The notes below the pieces were generated by a model. The model searched no databases. It had not been told where the DNA came from and saw only the letters and a list, made by a program, of their open reading frames with translations. A stretch of DNA of 6,712 nucleotides from Bdellovibrionales bacterium. GTDB lineage: Bacteria; Bdellovibrionota; Bdellovibrionia; Bdellovibrionales; UBA1609. The stretch lies in contig DAIDJH010000101.1 of NCBI GenBank assembly GCA_027451425.1, forward strand, positions 1 through 6,712, in the 5' to 3' direction. Numbering within the stretch: the first letter of the stretch is position 1; the number at the start of each line of letters is the position of its first letter. The translations under genes and the position numbers were made by a program. This document shows positions 1-6,660 of the stretch, in pieces.

Positions 1-279
1 CTTTTCGGTTCAGGTTGGGCTTGGCTGGTCAAGACATCGCAAGACAGACTTGAGATTATGCCGATGAGTAATGCTGAAACACCCGTGGCAAGCGAACTTA
101 TGCCGATACTAACCTGCGATGTTTGGGAACACGCTTATTACGTCGACTATCGCAATGACCGCGGGCACTACATCAAGAATTTTTGGAAAATTGTGAATTG
201 GGATTTTATTGAAATGAATTATCAAACTCATTTTGTAATGGAGGCCCACCATGCGCCGCGAGCTGAATACTATCACTAA
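1..279 (+). CDS. sodB: Superoxide dismutase, iron type, C-terminal part (5' end outside window)
   Basis: This is the C-terminal domain of an Fe/Mn superoxide dismutase, which converts superoxide to hydrogen peroxide and oxygen. The frame is open from base 1 to the TAA at 277-279 and begins with [10 protein letters not shown], a conserved stretch of the alpha/beta C-terminal domain. The motif [17 protein letters not shown] follows; its Asp and His are the two C-terminal metal ligands of the family. The other two ligands lie upstream of the window. The stretch SNAETP has Ala where manganese enzymes usually have Gln (ANQDSP), which favours iron. After the usual ending around VNWDFIE there are about 20 extra residues, rich in His and aromatic residues, of unknown role. 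An ATG at 58 lies inside the conserved domain and is not the true start. The gene is probably co-transcribed with the membrane-protein gene 32 bp downstream. Confidence 0.95.
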   Translation, partial: LFGSGWAWLVKTSQDRLEIMPMSNAETPVASELMPILTCDVWEHAYYVDYRNDRGHYIKNFWKIVNWDFIEMNYQTHFVMEAHHAPRAEYYH

Positions 280-311
280 TTGATTCGGGGCTTCATGGGT
301 GAAGGATTTTT

Positions 312-917
312 ATGACGAATGACAGGCGGGCGGTTTTCGCGGTTTATCGTAAACAAAAACGGGCTGAACAGGCCAAAACGTCACTTTTGCAAGCGGGGTT
401 CAACGACTCGCAAATATGCGTTCTATCATCGCCCTCTCGCAGCGAAATGTATTTTCACGAATTGGTGAGAACGTCCTGGCGGCTTGGCGCCAAAATTGGA
501 GCGACCGTTGGCGGCTCGGCATTTCTAGTGATCGGTGTGGCACTCAGCTTGAACATAATCGCGCTGCCTGGTCATCACACCTATCACATGTCTCCTATTG
601 CAGCGCGATTTATTTTAACATTCGCCGGAGTTTCATTCGGCACATTACTCGGCAGTCTTATTGGCGCCCTCATTGGCGCTGGCACACCCGAACCGGCCGG
701 GCAACGCTACGCCAGTTATGCACAAGCCGGCGGCAGCGTACTTTCCATCGAAGTCAATGGCAACGAAGATTTTCGCCGGGCCGCTATACTCTTGGAACAA
801 GCCGGGGGATCTGACATCACAGAAATGAATGAAAAAAAAGGGTGGAGGATAATTCACGAACAACTCTACGAGCAATCAAGGCCCGCGATAGTGACTAAAC
901 AAGATCGCGGCACTTAA
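312..917 (+). CDS. Small membrane protein, GSP17M/YflT-like, two glycine-rich membrane segments
   Basis: This 201-residue protein has no known function. Residues 7-40 (AVFAVYRKQKRAEQ onward) form a beta-alpha-beta pattern like the N-terminal part of general stress protein 17M (YflT) domains. Two hydrophobic, Gly-rich segments follow at about 60-84 and 99-123, suggesting a membrane hairpin. A second beta-alpha-beta unit (GSVLSIEVNGNEDFRRAAIL, 141-160, and onward) follows, so two similar soluble lobes flank the hairpin. The start is supported by GAAGGA at 301-306, five bases before the ATG. The gene lies 32 bp after the superoxide dismutase gene with no terminator visible, so co-transcription and a stress link are plausible but inferred. 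Its last 42 bases overlap the 3' end of the convergent ubiB-like gene. A run of eight A at 832-839 is a possible slippage site, but the frame continues normally. The family assignment is tentative. Confidence 0.8.
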   Translation: MTNDRRAVFAVYRKQKRAEQAKTSLLQAGFNDSQICVLSSPSRSEMYFHELVRTSWRLGAKIGATVGGSAFLVIGVALSLNIIALPGHHTYHMSPIAARFILTFAGVSFGTLLGSLIGALIGAGTPEPAGQRYASYAQAGGSVLSIEVNGNEDFRRAAILLEQAGGSDITEMNEKKGWRIIHEQLYEQSRPAIVTKQDRGT

Positions 918-2450
918 AATCAAACTTGCAATCACAAGTCCCCAAAAAATTGTGCGGGCGGAATTTCTTACGGTTAGTCGAAACTTTTCGAATTCCCGGA
1001 TCTCAATCGGGAGTGCGAAATCTGGGCTTGAAACGCGGCGAATGAGTTGCTTTGTCTGCCTCGGAAAAACCGCGAACAGAGATTGAAAGTCGCGCCCCAA
1101 TGCGGAAAAATCCCGCATAATTTTTCTCGGCTCGGTTCGCGACTGTACCAGCTCAGATGCAAACTCAAGTGAGTACGCCAAAAAGTTAAAATCGCCGACA
1201 ATGGCCCGCCCCATCCCTTCGATCGCCACAATGGATTTGAAAAACATAATGAGTTCTGACGGCAACATGAGATCATAGCGCGCGGCAATTTCAGTCGACT
1301 CTAAAAGCAGTCGCCCCACGTTCACATGTTTCATCGTCAACCCATAATAGGGAGCAATCAGATCACGTAAATCGCGTGCGAATAAATCGACGTCAACGTG
1401 GTCGGTATATGGAGCAAGGTCGACGTATTCAAAGGCAAGACGGTCATAATCTTCGGCCGCGAGCGCGACAAGCATATTGGCGATAGCCGCCTGAGTGACG
1501 CCGTTGAGCCGGCCGACCACTCCAAAATCGACGAGACCAATTCGATTGTTCGGCAACACGAACATGTTACCTGCGTGCAAATCACCGTGAAAAAGTCCGT
1601 CCGTAAAAACCATTTTCAAATAGCAACGAAGCCCGGTTTTCAGCACGGCCTCAGGGTCGATGCCCCCTTGCGCAAGCGCGTTTTTTTGACTGAGCGGCTT
1701 CCCTTCAAGGGCCTCCATAACGAGCACGCGCCGGCCAGAATGTTCAGTGTACACATGGGGAATTTTTATATTCGGCTCATTCGCAAAATTCTCTTGAAAA
1801 CGGCGAATATTGTTTGCCTCTATCACAAAATTCGTCTCAAGATCCACCGCACGCGCGAACTCATTCACCACCGTGACCGGACGAAAAACTTTTGATTCAG
1901 GAATGTACCGCTCGATCAACTCCGCCAGAAAATATAACACTCCGAGATCTTCGATCAGAATTTTCTCTACGCCAGGCCGTTGCACTTTAACCACAACAGG
2001 CTTGCCTCCGCTTAACTCCGCCATGTGGACTTGGGCTATACTACCGGCCGCACGCGCCTCGTGATCGAACCGCGAGAAAATTTTTTCAACCGGCATACCG
2101 AAGTGGTTTGCGAGCACCGGCTCTATTTCTTTGAATGCCAAAGCCCTCACCTGGCTATGCAACATTTTAAATTCATCAGCATATTCGGAGGGAATCAAAT
2201 CTGGCCGCGTAGCCAAAAGCTGCCCGAGTTTGACAAACGTGGGGCCTAATTCTTCAAAGGCAAGCCTTAACCGTTCTGCTGGAGAACGTGGCCCGTTCGG
2301 ATCGCTCTCAAAAATGTTTTCAAGAAAACCGAGCTTTTTTAGACCGATGCGACCGAGAACGTCGTGAAACCCGTGCCTTGCGAGCACTGTGACGATGGCC
2401 TTCAGTCGAACGGCGTTTTGAATTGGGCTTCGCTTGATTTTTTTGAGCAT
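876..2450 (-). CDS. ubiB: UbiB/ABC1/ADCK-family atypical kinase-like protein
   Basis: This is a 524-residue member of the UbiB (ABC1/COQ8) family, whose members support ubiquinone synthesis or other lipid processes, probably as ATPases rather than protein kinases. Family hallmarks appear in order: the KxGQ motif in GPTFVKLGQ (KLGQ at 74-77), the Ala-rich nucleotide loop AAGSIAQVH (134-142), the lysine in VVVKVQRPG (K155), the catalytic loop HGDLHAGN (288-295) and the metal-binding DFG (308-310). One hydrophobic segment at about 500-518 is followed by a short polar end; many relatives have two, so the membrane anchor looks short. I chose Met at 2450 because the purine-rich AGAGAAGAAAG lies upstream and it puts the conserved VLARHGF helix 21 residues in, a spacing I recall as usual for the family. 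An in-frame ATG at 2501 would add 17 residues but has no ribosome site. The first 131 bp overlap the end of rnr. A quinone role is inferred from the family only. Confidence 0.92.
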   Translation of the reverse strand: MLKKIKRSPIQNAVRLKAIVTVLARHGFHDVLGRIGLKKLGFLENIFESDPNGPRSPAERLRLAFEELGPTFVKLGQLLATRPDLIPSEYADEFKMLHSQVRALAFKEIEPVLANHFGMPVEKIFSRFDHEARAAGSIAQVHMAELSGGKPVVVKVQRPGVEKILIEDLGVLYFLAELIERYIPESKVFRPVTVVNEFARAVDLETNFVIEANNIRRFQENFANEPNIKIPHVYTEHSGRRVLVMEALEGKPLSQKNALAQGGIDPEAVLKTGLRCYLKMVFTDGLFHGDLHAGNMFVLPNNRIGLVDFGVVGRLNGVTQAAIANMLVALAAEDYDRLAFEYVDLAPYTDHVDVDLFARDLRDLIAPYYGLTMKHVNVGRLLLESTEIAARYDLMLPSELIMFFKSIVAIEGMGRAIVGDFNFLAYSLEFASELVQSRTEPRKIMRDFSALGRDFQSLFAVFPRQTKQLIRRVSSPDFALPIEIREFEKFRLTVRNSARTIFWGLVIASLILSAAILFSHYRGP

Positions 2451-4386
2451 CGTTTCTTTCTTCTCTGCTTGCCAAGACAAAGTCAACTCGGCCGTTTTCA
2501 TGATCAGCCGCCGCGACCTGGATACGAATAGGTTGGCCGATAGAGTAGCGCTGCCCTGAACGTCGCCCCACCAGCATCAGGTTTTTTTCGTCAAACTCAA
2601 ACCGATCACGACCTAACTCTTCAACGCGTACAAGCCCATCCACATCGAACTGGCGAAGCGTGACAAATAAACCGAATTTAGCGACGGAGCTGATCATGCC
2701 GTCAAACTCTTCACCCAAATATTTTTTTAAAAATCGCGCTTTTTTTATCGAGTGAATTTGCCGCTCCGCCTTTACGGCCCGTTGCTCACACGCGCTTAAA
2801 AACACTCCGGACTCGTTCAGTTGGTCGGCTGAAATTTTCTGATAGCCGCGCAACCCGATTGCCGCCTTAACCAAGCGATGAACGATGAGATCGGGATACC
2901 GCCGAATAGGAGATGTAAAATGCGTATAATTTCTAAAGCCAAGACCGAAATGACCGACATTTTCTCTGGCATATCGCGCCTGGTTCATTGAACGTAAAGT
3001 TAAAATATTTACAACTGTCTCTTCAGGGCGGCCCGCAAATTCCTCAAGCATCTCGGTGATTCGCTTCTGGATTTTTACCGTACCAAGCCTTTTTTTGTAT
3101 CCAAAAGCATCCAAAAAATACGACAGCGTTTCGAGCGCGTCGGGTTTCGGCGGTTCGTGTATGCGAAACAATGCGGGGATATTTTTCTGCACCAAAAAAT
3201 CAGCGACGGCTACGTTGGCGGCTAGCATGAGCTCTTCGATCAAACGATGAGAAAAAAGCCGCTCGGCGCGAATAATATCAACCGGAACTCCCGCATCGTC
3301 GAGTTCGATTGTCGATTCGGGGATATCAAGATTGAGAGATCCTTCGCGGAATCGTTTTTCCATCAATGCGCGGGCGAGTTCGGCACACAACTTGATGTTT
3401 TGTTTCACTCCCTCAAGCTGGCGAGGGCAATTGCCGTCGATGACTTCTTGCGCTTCACCGTACGTTACACGCGCGTGACTGCGAATCACCGCCTCGTACA
3501 ATCGCGTTGCCCCCTTCGGTTGGCCTTGAAAAGTAAAATCCATTTCGGCGACAAGCGCGAGTCGCGGCACATTTGGCTTTAATGAACAGAGTTCATTGCT
3601 TAGCTCCTCAGGGAGCATGGGTTCGACAAAATTCGGAAAGTAAACGCTTGTCCCTCGTTCAAACGCGTCTTTGTCGATCGCGGAGCCGACCCTCACGTAA
3701 TGACTGACATCCGCTATCGCAACCCACAATCGAACGCCGCCGCCAACTTTCTCAGTATAAACGGCGTCGTCAAAATCTTTGGCCGTTTGCCCATCGATAG
3801 TTATAAATTGTTTCTCACGAAGGTCACGCCGGCCGGAAAATTCCTTTTCAGTCACTTCGTTTGGCAAATTTTTTCTTTCAACCTGCGTCTTTGCCGAAAA
3901 ACTCGTCGGAATATGATGGCTCGCCAAAATTCGCAAATTGTCGTTGAGCGGATCTGAAATATCCCCGATCACGGCTTGAATTTCGCCATGAAATCCGCGA
4001 ATCGAATCTGGATAGCTGGTGATTTTGGCAACAACCCATTCTTTGTCTCGCGCACGAATTTGCGAAGGCCATGTCACTTTGAGAGCCTCACCCCAACCAT
4101 GACTTTCATCACGCAATAAACCTTGCGTGGAGTTAATCACGTGCAGCTGCCCGGTTACCGTTTTTGTCTTGCGTTCAGTGATAGCAACAGTTCCCGCACG
4201 AGTCCGGCCGCCGTCTTTTTCCACCACGACCTCGGCACGATCATTTGTCATCACACCGACCATTAAATGTTTGGGCACATAAATGTCAGGCGCCTGGGAA
4301 TTATCAGGTATAAGAAATCCGTATCCATCGGGATGCCTTTTAATTATTCCAACAATTTTATGGGGATTCGCGCCTTTAGATGACAT
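2320..4386 (-). CDS. rnr: Ribonuclease R (3'-5' exoribonuclease, RNB family)
   Basis: This is RNase R, a hydrolytic 3'-5' exoribonuclease that degrades structured RNA, defective rRNA and mRNA. From Met at 4386 it has 688 residues. An N-terminal OB/cold-shock region (IVGIIKRHPDGYGFLIPD, 11-28, and onward) precedes the RNB catalytic domain. The metal-binding signature TIDGQTAKDFDDAVY gives D198, D204, D206 and D207, matching the catalytic aspartates of the family. The conserved NYTHFTSPIRRYPDLIVHR (486-504) follows, then an S1 domain at about 557-639. The last 49 residues hold roughly 19 Lys/Arg, a basic tail common in RNase R. Here that tail mostly overlies the start of the ubiB-like gene. A GTG at 4407 would add seven residues, but it falls inside the promoter region, between its -35 and -10 elements, so ATG 4386 is preferred. 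No Shine-Dalgarno is seen. It forms a two-gene unit with ubiB. Confidence 0.95.
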   Translation of the reverse strand: MSSKGANPHKIVGIIKRHPDGYGFLIPDNSQAPDIYVPKHLMVGVMTNDRAEVVVEKDGGRTRAGTVAITERKTKTVTGQLHVINSTQGLLRDESHGWGEALKVTWPSQIRARDKEWVVAKITSYPDSIRGFHGEIQAVIGDISDPLNDNLRILASHHIPTSFSAKTQVERKNLPNEVTEKEFSGRRDLREKQFITIDGQTAKDFDDAVYTEKVGGGVRLWVAIADVSHYVRVGSAIDKDAFERGTSVYFPNFVEPMLPEELSNELCSLKPNVPRLALVAEMDFTFQGQPKGATRLYEAVIRSHARVTYGEAQEVIDGNCPRQLEGVKQNIKLCAELARALMEKRFREGSLNLDIPESTIELDDAGVPVDIIRAERLFSHRLIEELMLAANVAVADFLVQKNIPALFRIHEPPKPDALETLSYFLDAFGYKKRLGTVKIQKRITEMLEEFAGRPEETVVNILTLRSMNQARYARENVGHFGLGFRNYTHFTSPIRRYPDLIVHRLVKAAIGLRGYQKISADQLNESGVFLSACEQRAVKAERQIHSIKKARFLKKYLGEEFDGMISSVAKFGLFVTLRQFDVDGLVRVEELGRDRFEFDEKNLMLVGRRSGQRYSIGQPIRIQVAAADHENGRVDFVLASREERNDAQKNQAKPNSKRRSTEGHRHSARKARVSRRSRSHRSKKARFS

Positions 4387-4467
4387 GTAAAATTTATAAC
4401 ATACCACATACTTTTTGCAATTTTATCGTCTCCGTGGTCAATGGGGCCAAAGCCAAAGGGGGGCAAT
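4387..4467. other. Divergent intergenic region between rnr and the exported-protein gene
   Basis: These 81 bp, AT-rich on the rnr side, separate two divergently transcribed genes and must carry both promoters. The rnr promoter can be proposed. No convincing -35/-10 pair was found for the plus-strand gene, although TATAAC at 4395-4400 is a possible -10 without a good -35. The strong ribosome-binding sequence of the plus gene lies at its right end. Confidence 0.5.
4393..4420 (-). promoter_or_regulatory. Candidate promoter of rnr-ubiB, giving a leaderless mRNA
   Basis: On the minus strand TTGCAA (4420-4415) and TATAAA (4398-4393) are separated by 16 bases, a fair match to a housekeeping sigma-70 promoter (4/6 and 5/6). 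Seven bases below the -10 element is the A of the rnr ATG at 4386, so transcription would begin on or beside the start codon. This agrees with the absence of a Shine-Dalgarno before that ATG. It is a sequence match only. Confidence 0.45.
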
Positions 4468-5220
4468 ATGAAAATTCGGGTTTTATTAACTGCGATGTGT
4501 GTCGTCGCACTGAATGCAGCATATGCGCAGGCCAGCGACAGTTGGTGGGCCATACAGTCCGAACAAATCCAAAAGATAAGCGAAACAACTTTAACAGGCC
4601 AAACATCCTCTGACTTGGACTACAATAACTGTAGCAACATCGACACGATCAATCCCGGCGGGATTTCTACACTCGATCCCCACGGCGCCGCTCCACTTCG
4701 TCCATCAATTTCAAGCCCATTGAGCAGCCAGGTGAGCATATCTCAGATTATAAAGATTGGCGAACAAGTTTGGTCATTCATCCAGAATAACAGACCTGTT
4801 GTAACGGCAAGAACAATGTCCGCAAGCGCTTTGCCGCGCGGAGTGAATTGCTGGATTGACCTCGATAATTGGCAACCACCGCGCAGTGAAACCTACCAGG
4901 TCGTTTATCGAAATTATTTTGGAGTTCAGGTCATCAAATTGGAATTCAGCCTGATTTACAATTATGGCGGGCAGTACAATGGCTTAGGCCGTTACCTGAT
5001 GAACGCCACAGTTCAATATCGGGACTTGCAAGTAGCATGGGGCGGATTTCATGTGAATGCTAACGCCTCGGTACCCACCGTGATGAACATTGGCTCCAAA
5101 GACAACCCTGTCGCCGGGATGCAAATTGACGTGCACTGGGCCGTTTCAGGGATCAACGACATTGAACGAACGGCGAGCTTTTTTGTCGCTGGCGACGGCC
5201 GCCCAACTCGTGAACTATAA
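4468..5220 (+). CDS. Exported protein of unknown function, beta-rich, signal peptide
   Basis: I cannot name this 250-residue protein. It starts with a typical Sec signal peptide, MKIRVLLTAMCVVALNAAYA, with likely cleavage after AYA (residue 20) or AQA (residue 22), so it is probably periplasmic or at the cell surface. The start at 4468 is set by a strong AAAGGGGGG at 4455-4463 and by the signal peptide; an in-frame ATG at 4441 would put nine polar residues in front of it. The mature part has a low-complexity Ser/Pro/Asn region to about residue 90, a short helix (IGEQVWSFIQNNRPVV, 97-112), then alternating, aromatic-rich segments typical of beta-structure, ending in FFVAGDGR. Two cysteines, C55 and C128, could form a disulfide. 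The layout resembles anonymous exported proteins I associate with Bdellovibrio, an impression only. Its stop overlaps the convergent protease gene by 6 bp. Confidence 0.88.
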   Translation: MKIRVLLTAMCVVALNAAYAQASDSWWAIQSEQIQKISETTLTGQTSSDLDYNNCSNIDTINPGGISTLDPHGAAPLRPSISSPLSSQVSISQIIKIGEQVWSFIQNNRPVVTARTMSASALPRGVNCWIDLDNWQPPRSETYQVVYRNYFGVQVIKLEFSLIYNYGGQYNGLGRYLMNATVQYRDLQVAWGGFHVNANASVPTVMNIGSKDNPVAGMQIDVHWAVSGINDIERTASFFVAGDGRPTREL

Positions 5221-6660
5221 CAACAACAGCTGTTCGCAAGTTTTTGGCGGTTCGATTTGTTCGCCGCCAACTTGTGTTGCGCTTGTGCCGAGGAGTTTAT
5301 TGAACTCCTCGTCATTCATTTCGTGTTGACGAAGTAGAGTTTGCGCGCCCCGCTCAACTATTGTCCAATTGTCCTGCAATGTTTTTTGCGCGAGCTTACG
5401 TGCCTCCTCAAGAATTTCATTTATTTTTCGATTAAGAAGTTCTCGCTGCGAGGCGGGCATATTTCCTAAACTCGAATCGCCTTTTTTTAAATACGCATGC
5501 GCGTCGTCAAGCTCAGGGAGCATATGATGGTCCAATATTTTCTCACGAATCAAAGCTCCCGCCCGCTCGACATCGTTACTGCGCCCCGTATTGGCTTCAG
5601 TCGCTCCTGCCAGCCTTTCCGATTCCGATCCCGCCAACAAGCCGGCAACTTCGGCGACGAGGCGTTCACGGCCGTACATGCCCTTCACCGGTCGAGTATC
5701 GTATTCGGTTACCCCGAGAGCCATGCCGCCAAAAAATTCTTGCGGGATAATCGAAATGCGCTTGACGATTTTACCCGTGAGTTTCGGAAACGACACAATC
5801 GCATGACCCATTTCATGGTAGGCGACGAATTTCGCGGTTTGTAGATGCACTTGCGGCGTAAATTTCGCAAAAGCGGTAAAATCAAATTCTGTTTTGCCTA
5901 CGACCTTGCCACCTTCAATAGTACTCACAATTAATATTGCACGCTTTTCATCTGGATCATCATCTGCGTAGTAGGGATTAGATGGCTCAATTGTTTTGCT
6001 TTCGATTAAAACTTTGGCACGCGTACCCGACTCAAGAAGATTTTCACGATTTTGCGCGAGTATCTGGTCCGCAACCTCGCCGCCCAATACTTTGTCGATG
6101 AATTGTTCAATAGAGCGCGCTCCCGCTTTATAGCTAAACATCAGCCGACTGATGGCGGGAACAAACCCCTCACCGAATTCAATATCAACGGGATTATGCC
6201 TCATCACAGAGTCGCGCCAAACGTTGAGCATCTTTTCGGTAATCGCCAGCCGAGCCGCGCCTTTTGTCGGACGCATCACTGAAATCGCCGACAATCGACC
6301 AAGAAATGCATCGCTAAACCCTTTTTGTCGGAGCATATTTTCAATTAATTCCGGGCGCTTCTGAAGACTTCCGTAGATCGAGCGGATCATGTTTTCGCTA
6401 TCAGCGCCACGAAAAAATTCTTCACCGTCATTGCTGGTGAACATAACAAGGTATTTGCGTAGATCATATTTTTTACCGGAAGGCGTTTCGTAAAACCCGC
6501 CCTGCAAGAAATTCTTAAAGCGATCGAATATGGCGCTTTTGAGCGCTAAATTGCCGCCACCGGCACTGCCGGCTTCATCAATGTCTTGGATGGAATATTG
6601 CGGGAGCTGCTGCAGAACGGTCATACCGGAGAATCGCTGCGGGAACTGATGGAGCGCCAA
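5215..6660 (-). CDS. Clp-type AAA+ (C-terminal half) fused to M41 zinc metallopeptidase; 5' end unclear
   Basis: This reads as an ATP-dependent zinc protease of unusual design (481 residues from TTG 6660). The first part resembles the second AAA+ module of ClpA/ClpB: Walker B-like DIDEA (26-30), sensor-1-like FTSND (74-78), arginine-finger-like FLGR (119-122) and the small domain with GAR (180-182). A linker to about residue 270 leads into an M41 peptidase: HEMGH (282-286, zinc ligands and catalytic Glu), IIPQ (304-307) and SND (361-363), whose Asp is the expected third ligand. The helical end (ARKLAQKTLQDNWTIVERGA, 420-439, and onward) matches the FtsH tail. In FtsH, M41 follows a different AAA clade. 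Walker A is absent. The upstream frame meets TAG at 6690-6688, and the only starts are TTG 6660 and ATG 6624, neither with a ribosome site. The gene may be 5'-truncated, frameshifted or a pseudogene. No membrane segment is visible. Confidence 0.78.
   Translation of the reverse strand: MALHQFPQRFSGMTVLQQLPQYSIQDIDEAGSAGGGNLALKSAIFDRFKNFLQGGFYETPSGKKYDLRKYLVMFTSNDGEEFFRGADSENMIRSIYGSLQKRPELIENMLRQKGFSDAFLGRLSAISVMRPTKGAARLAITEKMLNVWRDSVMRHNPVDIEFGEGFVPAISRLMFSYKAGARSIEQFIDKVLGGEVADQILAQNRENLLESGTRAKVLIESKTIEPSNPYYADDDPDEKRAILIVSTIEGGKVVGKTEFDFTAFAKFTPQVHLQTAKFVAYHEMGHAIVSFPKLTGKIVKRISIIPQEFFGGMALGVTEYDTRPVKGMYGRERLVAEVAGLLAGSESERLAGATEANTGRSNDVERAGALIREKILDHHMLPELDDAHAYLKKGDSSLGNMPASQRELLNRKINEILEEARKLAQKTLQDNWTIVERGAQTLLRQHEMNDEEFNKLLGTSATQVGGEQIEPPKTCEQLLLL
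5289..5311. repeat. Perfect 9-bp inverted repeat (hairpin)
   Basis: CGAGGAGTT and AACTCCTCG form a perfect nine-base stem around the loop TATTG. It lies 69 bases past the stop of the exported-protein gene and inside the 3' part of the convergent protease gene. A moderately T-rich stretch follows on the plus strand (TCATTCATTTCG), so it could weakly end the plus transcript. There is no proper T-run, and its use as a terminator is unproven. Confidence 0.4.

Noticed and set aside
416..814. Plus-strand open frame of 132 codons
   Set aside because: It sits inside the membrane-protein gene in another frame, rich in Arg/Ser/Trp in the manner of a shadow frame, with no ribosome site.
832..839. Run of eight A as a programmed frameshift site
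   Set aside because: The reading frame passes through and ends normally at 917. No downstream structure or alternative-frame domain was seen.
1398..1895. Plus-strand open frame of 165 codons
   Set aside because: It lies entirely opposite the ubiB-like gene, whose motifs are unambiguous, and its translation shows no domain or ribosome site.
2451..2501. Upstream ATG at 2501 for the ubiB-like gene
   Set aside because: No ribosome site precedes it and it would extend the rnr overlap to 182 bp. ATG 2450 fits the family length and has a purine-rich leader.
3247..3582. Plus-strand open frame of 111 codons
   Set aside because: It is antisense to the catalytic domain of RNase R and has no recognisable features.
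4387..4407. Upstream GTG at 4407 for rnr
   Set aside because: It would lie between the -35 and -10 elements of the proposed promoter, and it adds seven residues that are not family-like. It stays possible if the promoter is elsewhere.
5244..5270. Inverted repeat TTGGCGG / CCGCCAA with a 13-base loop
   Set aside because: A seven-base stem with no T-run after it on either strand. It encodes part of the protease C-terminus and is weak as a terminator.
5497..5844. Plus-strand open frame of 115 codons
   Set aside because: It is antisense to the M41 domain, including the HEMGH codons, so it is a shadow.
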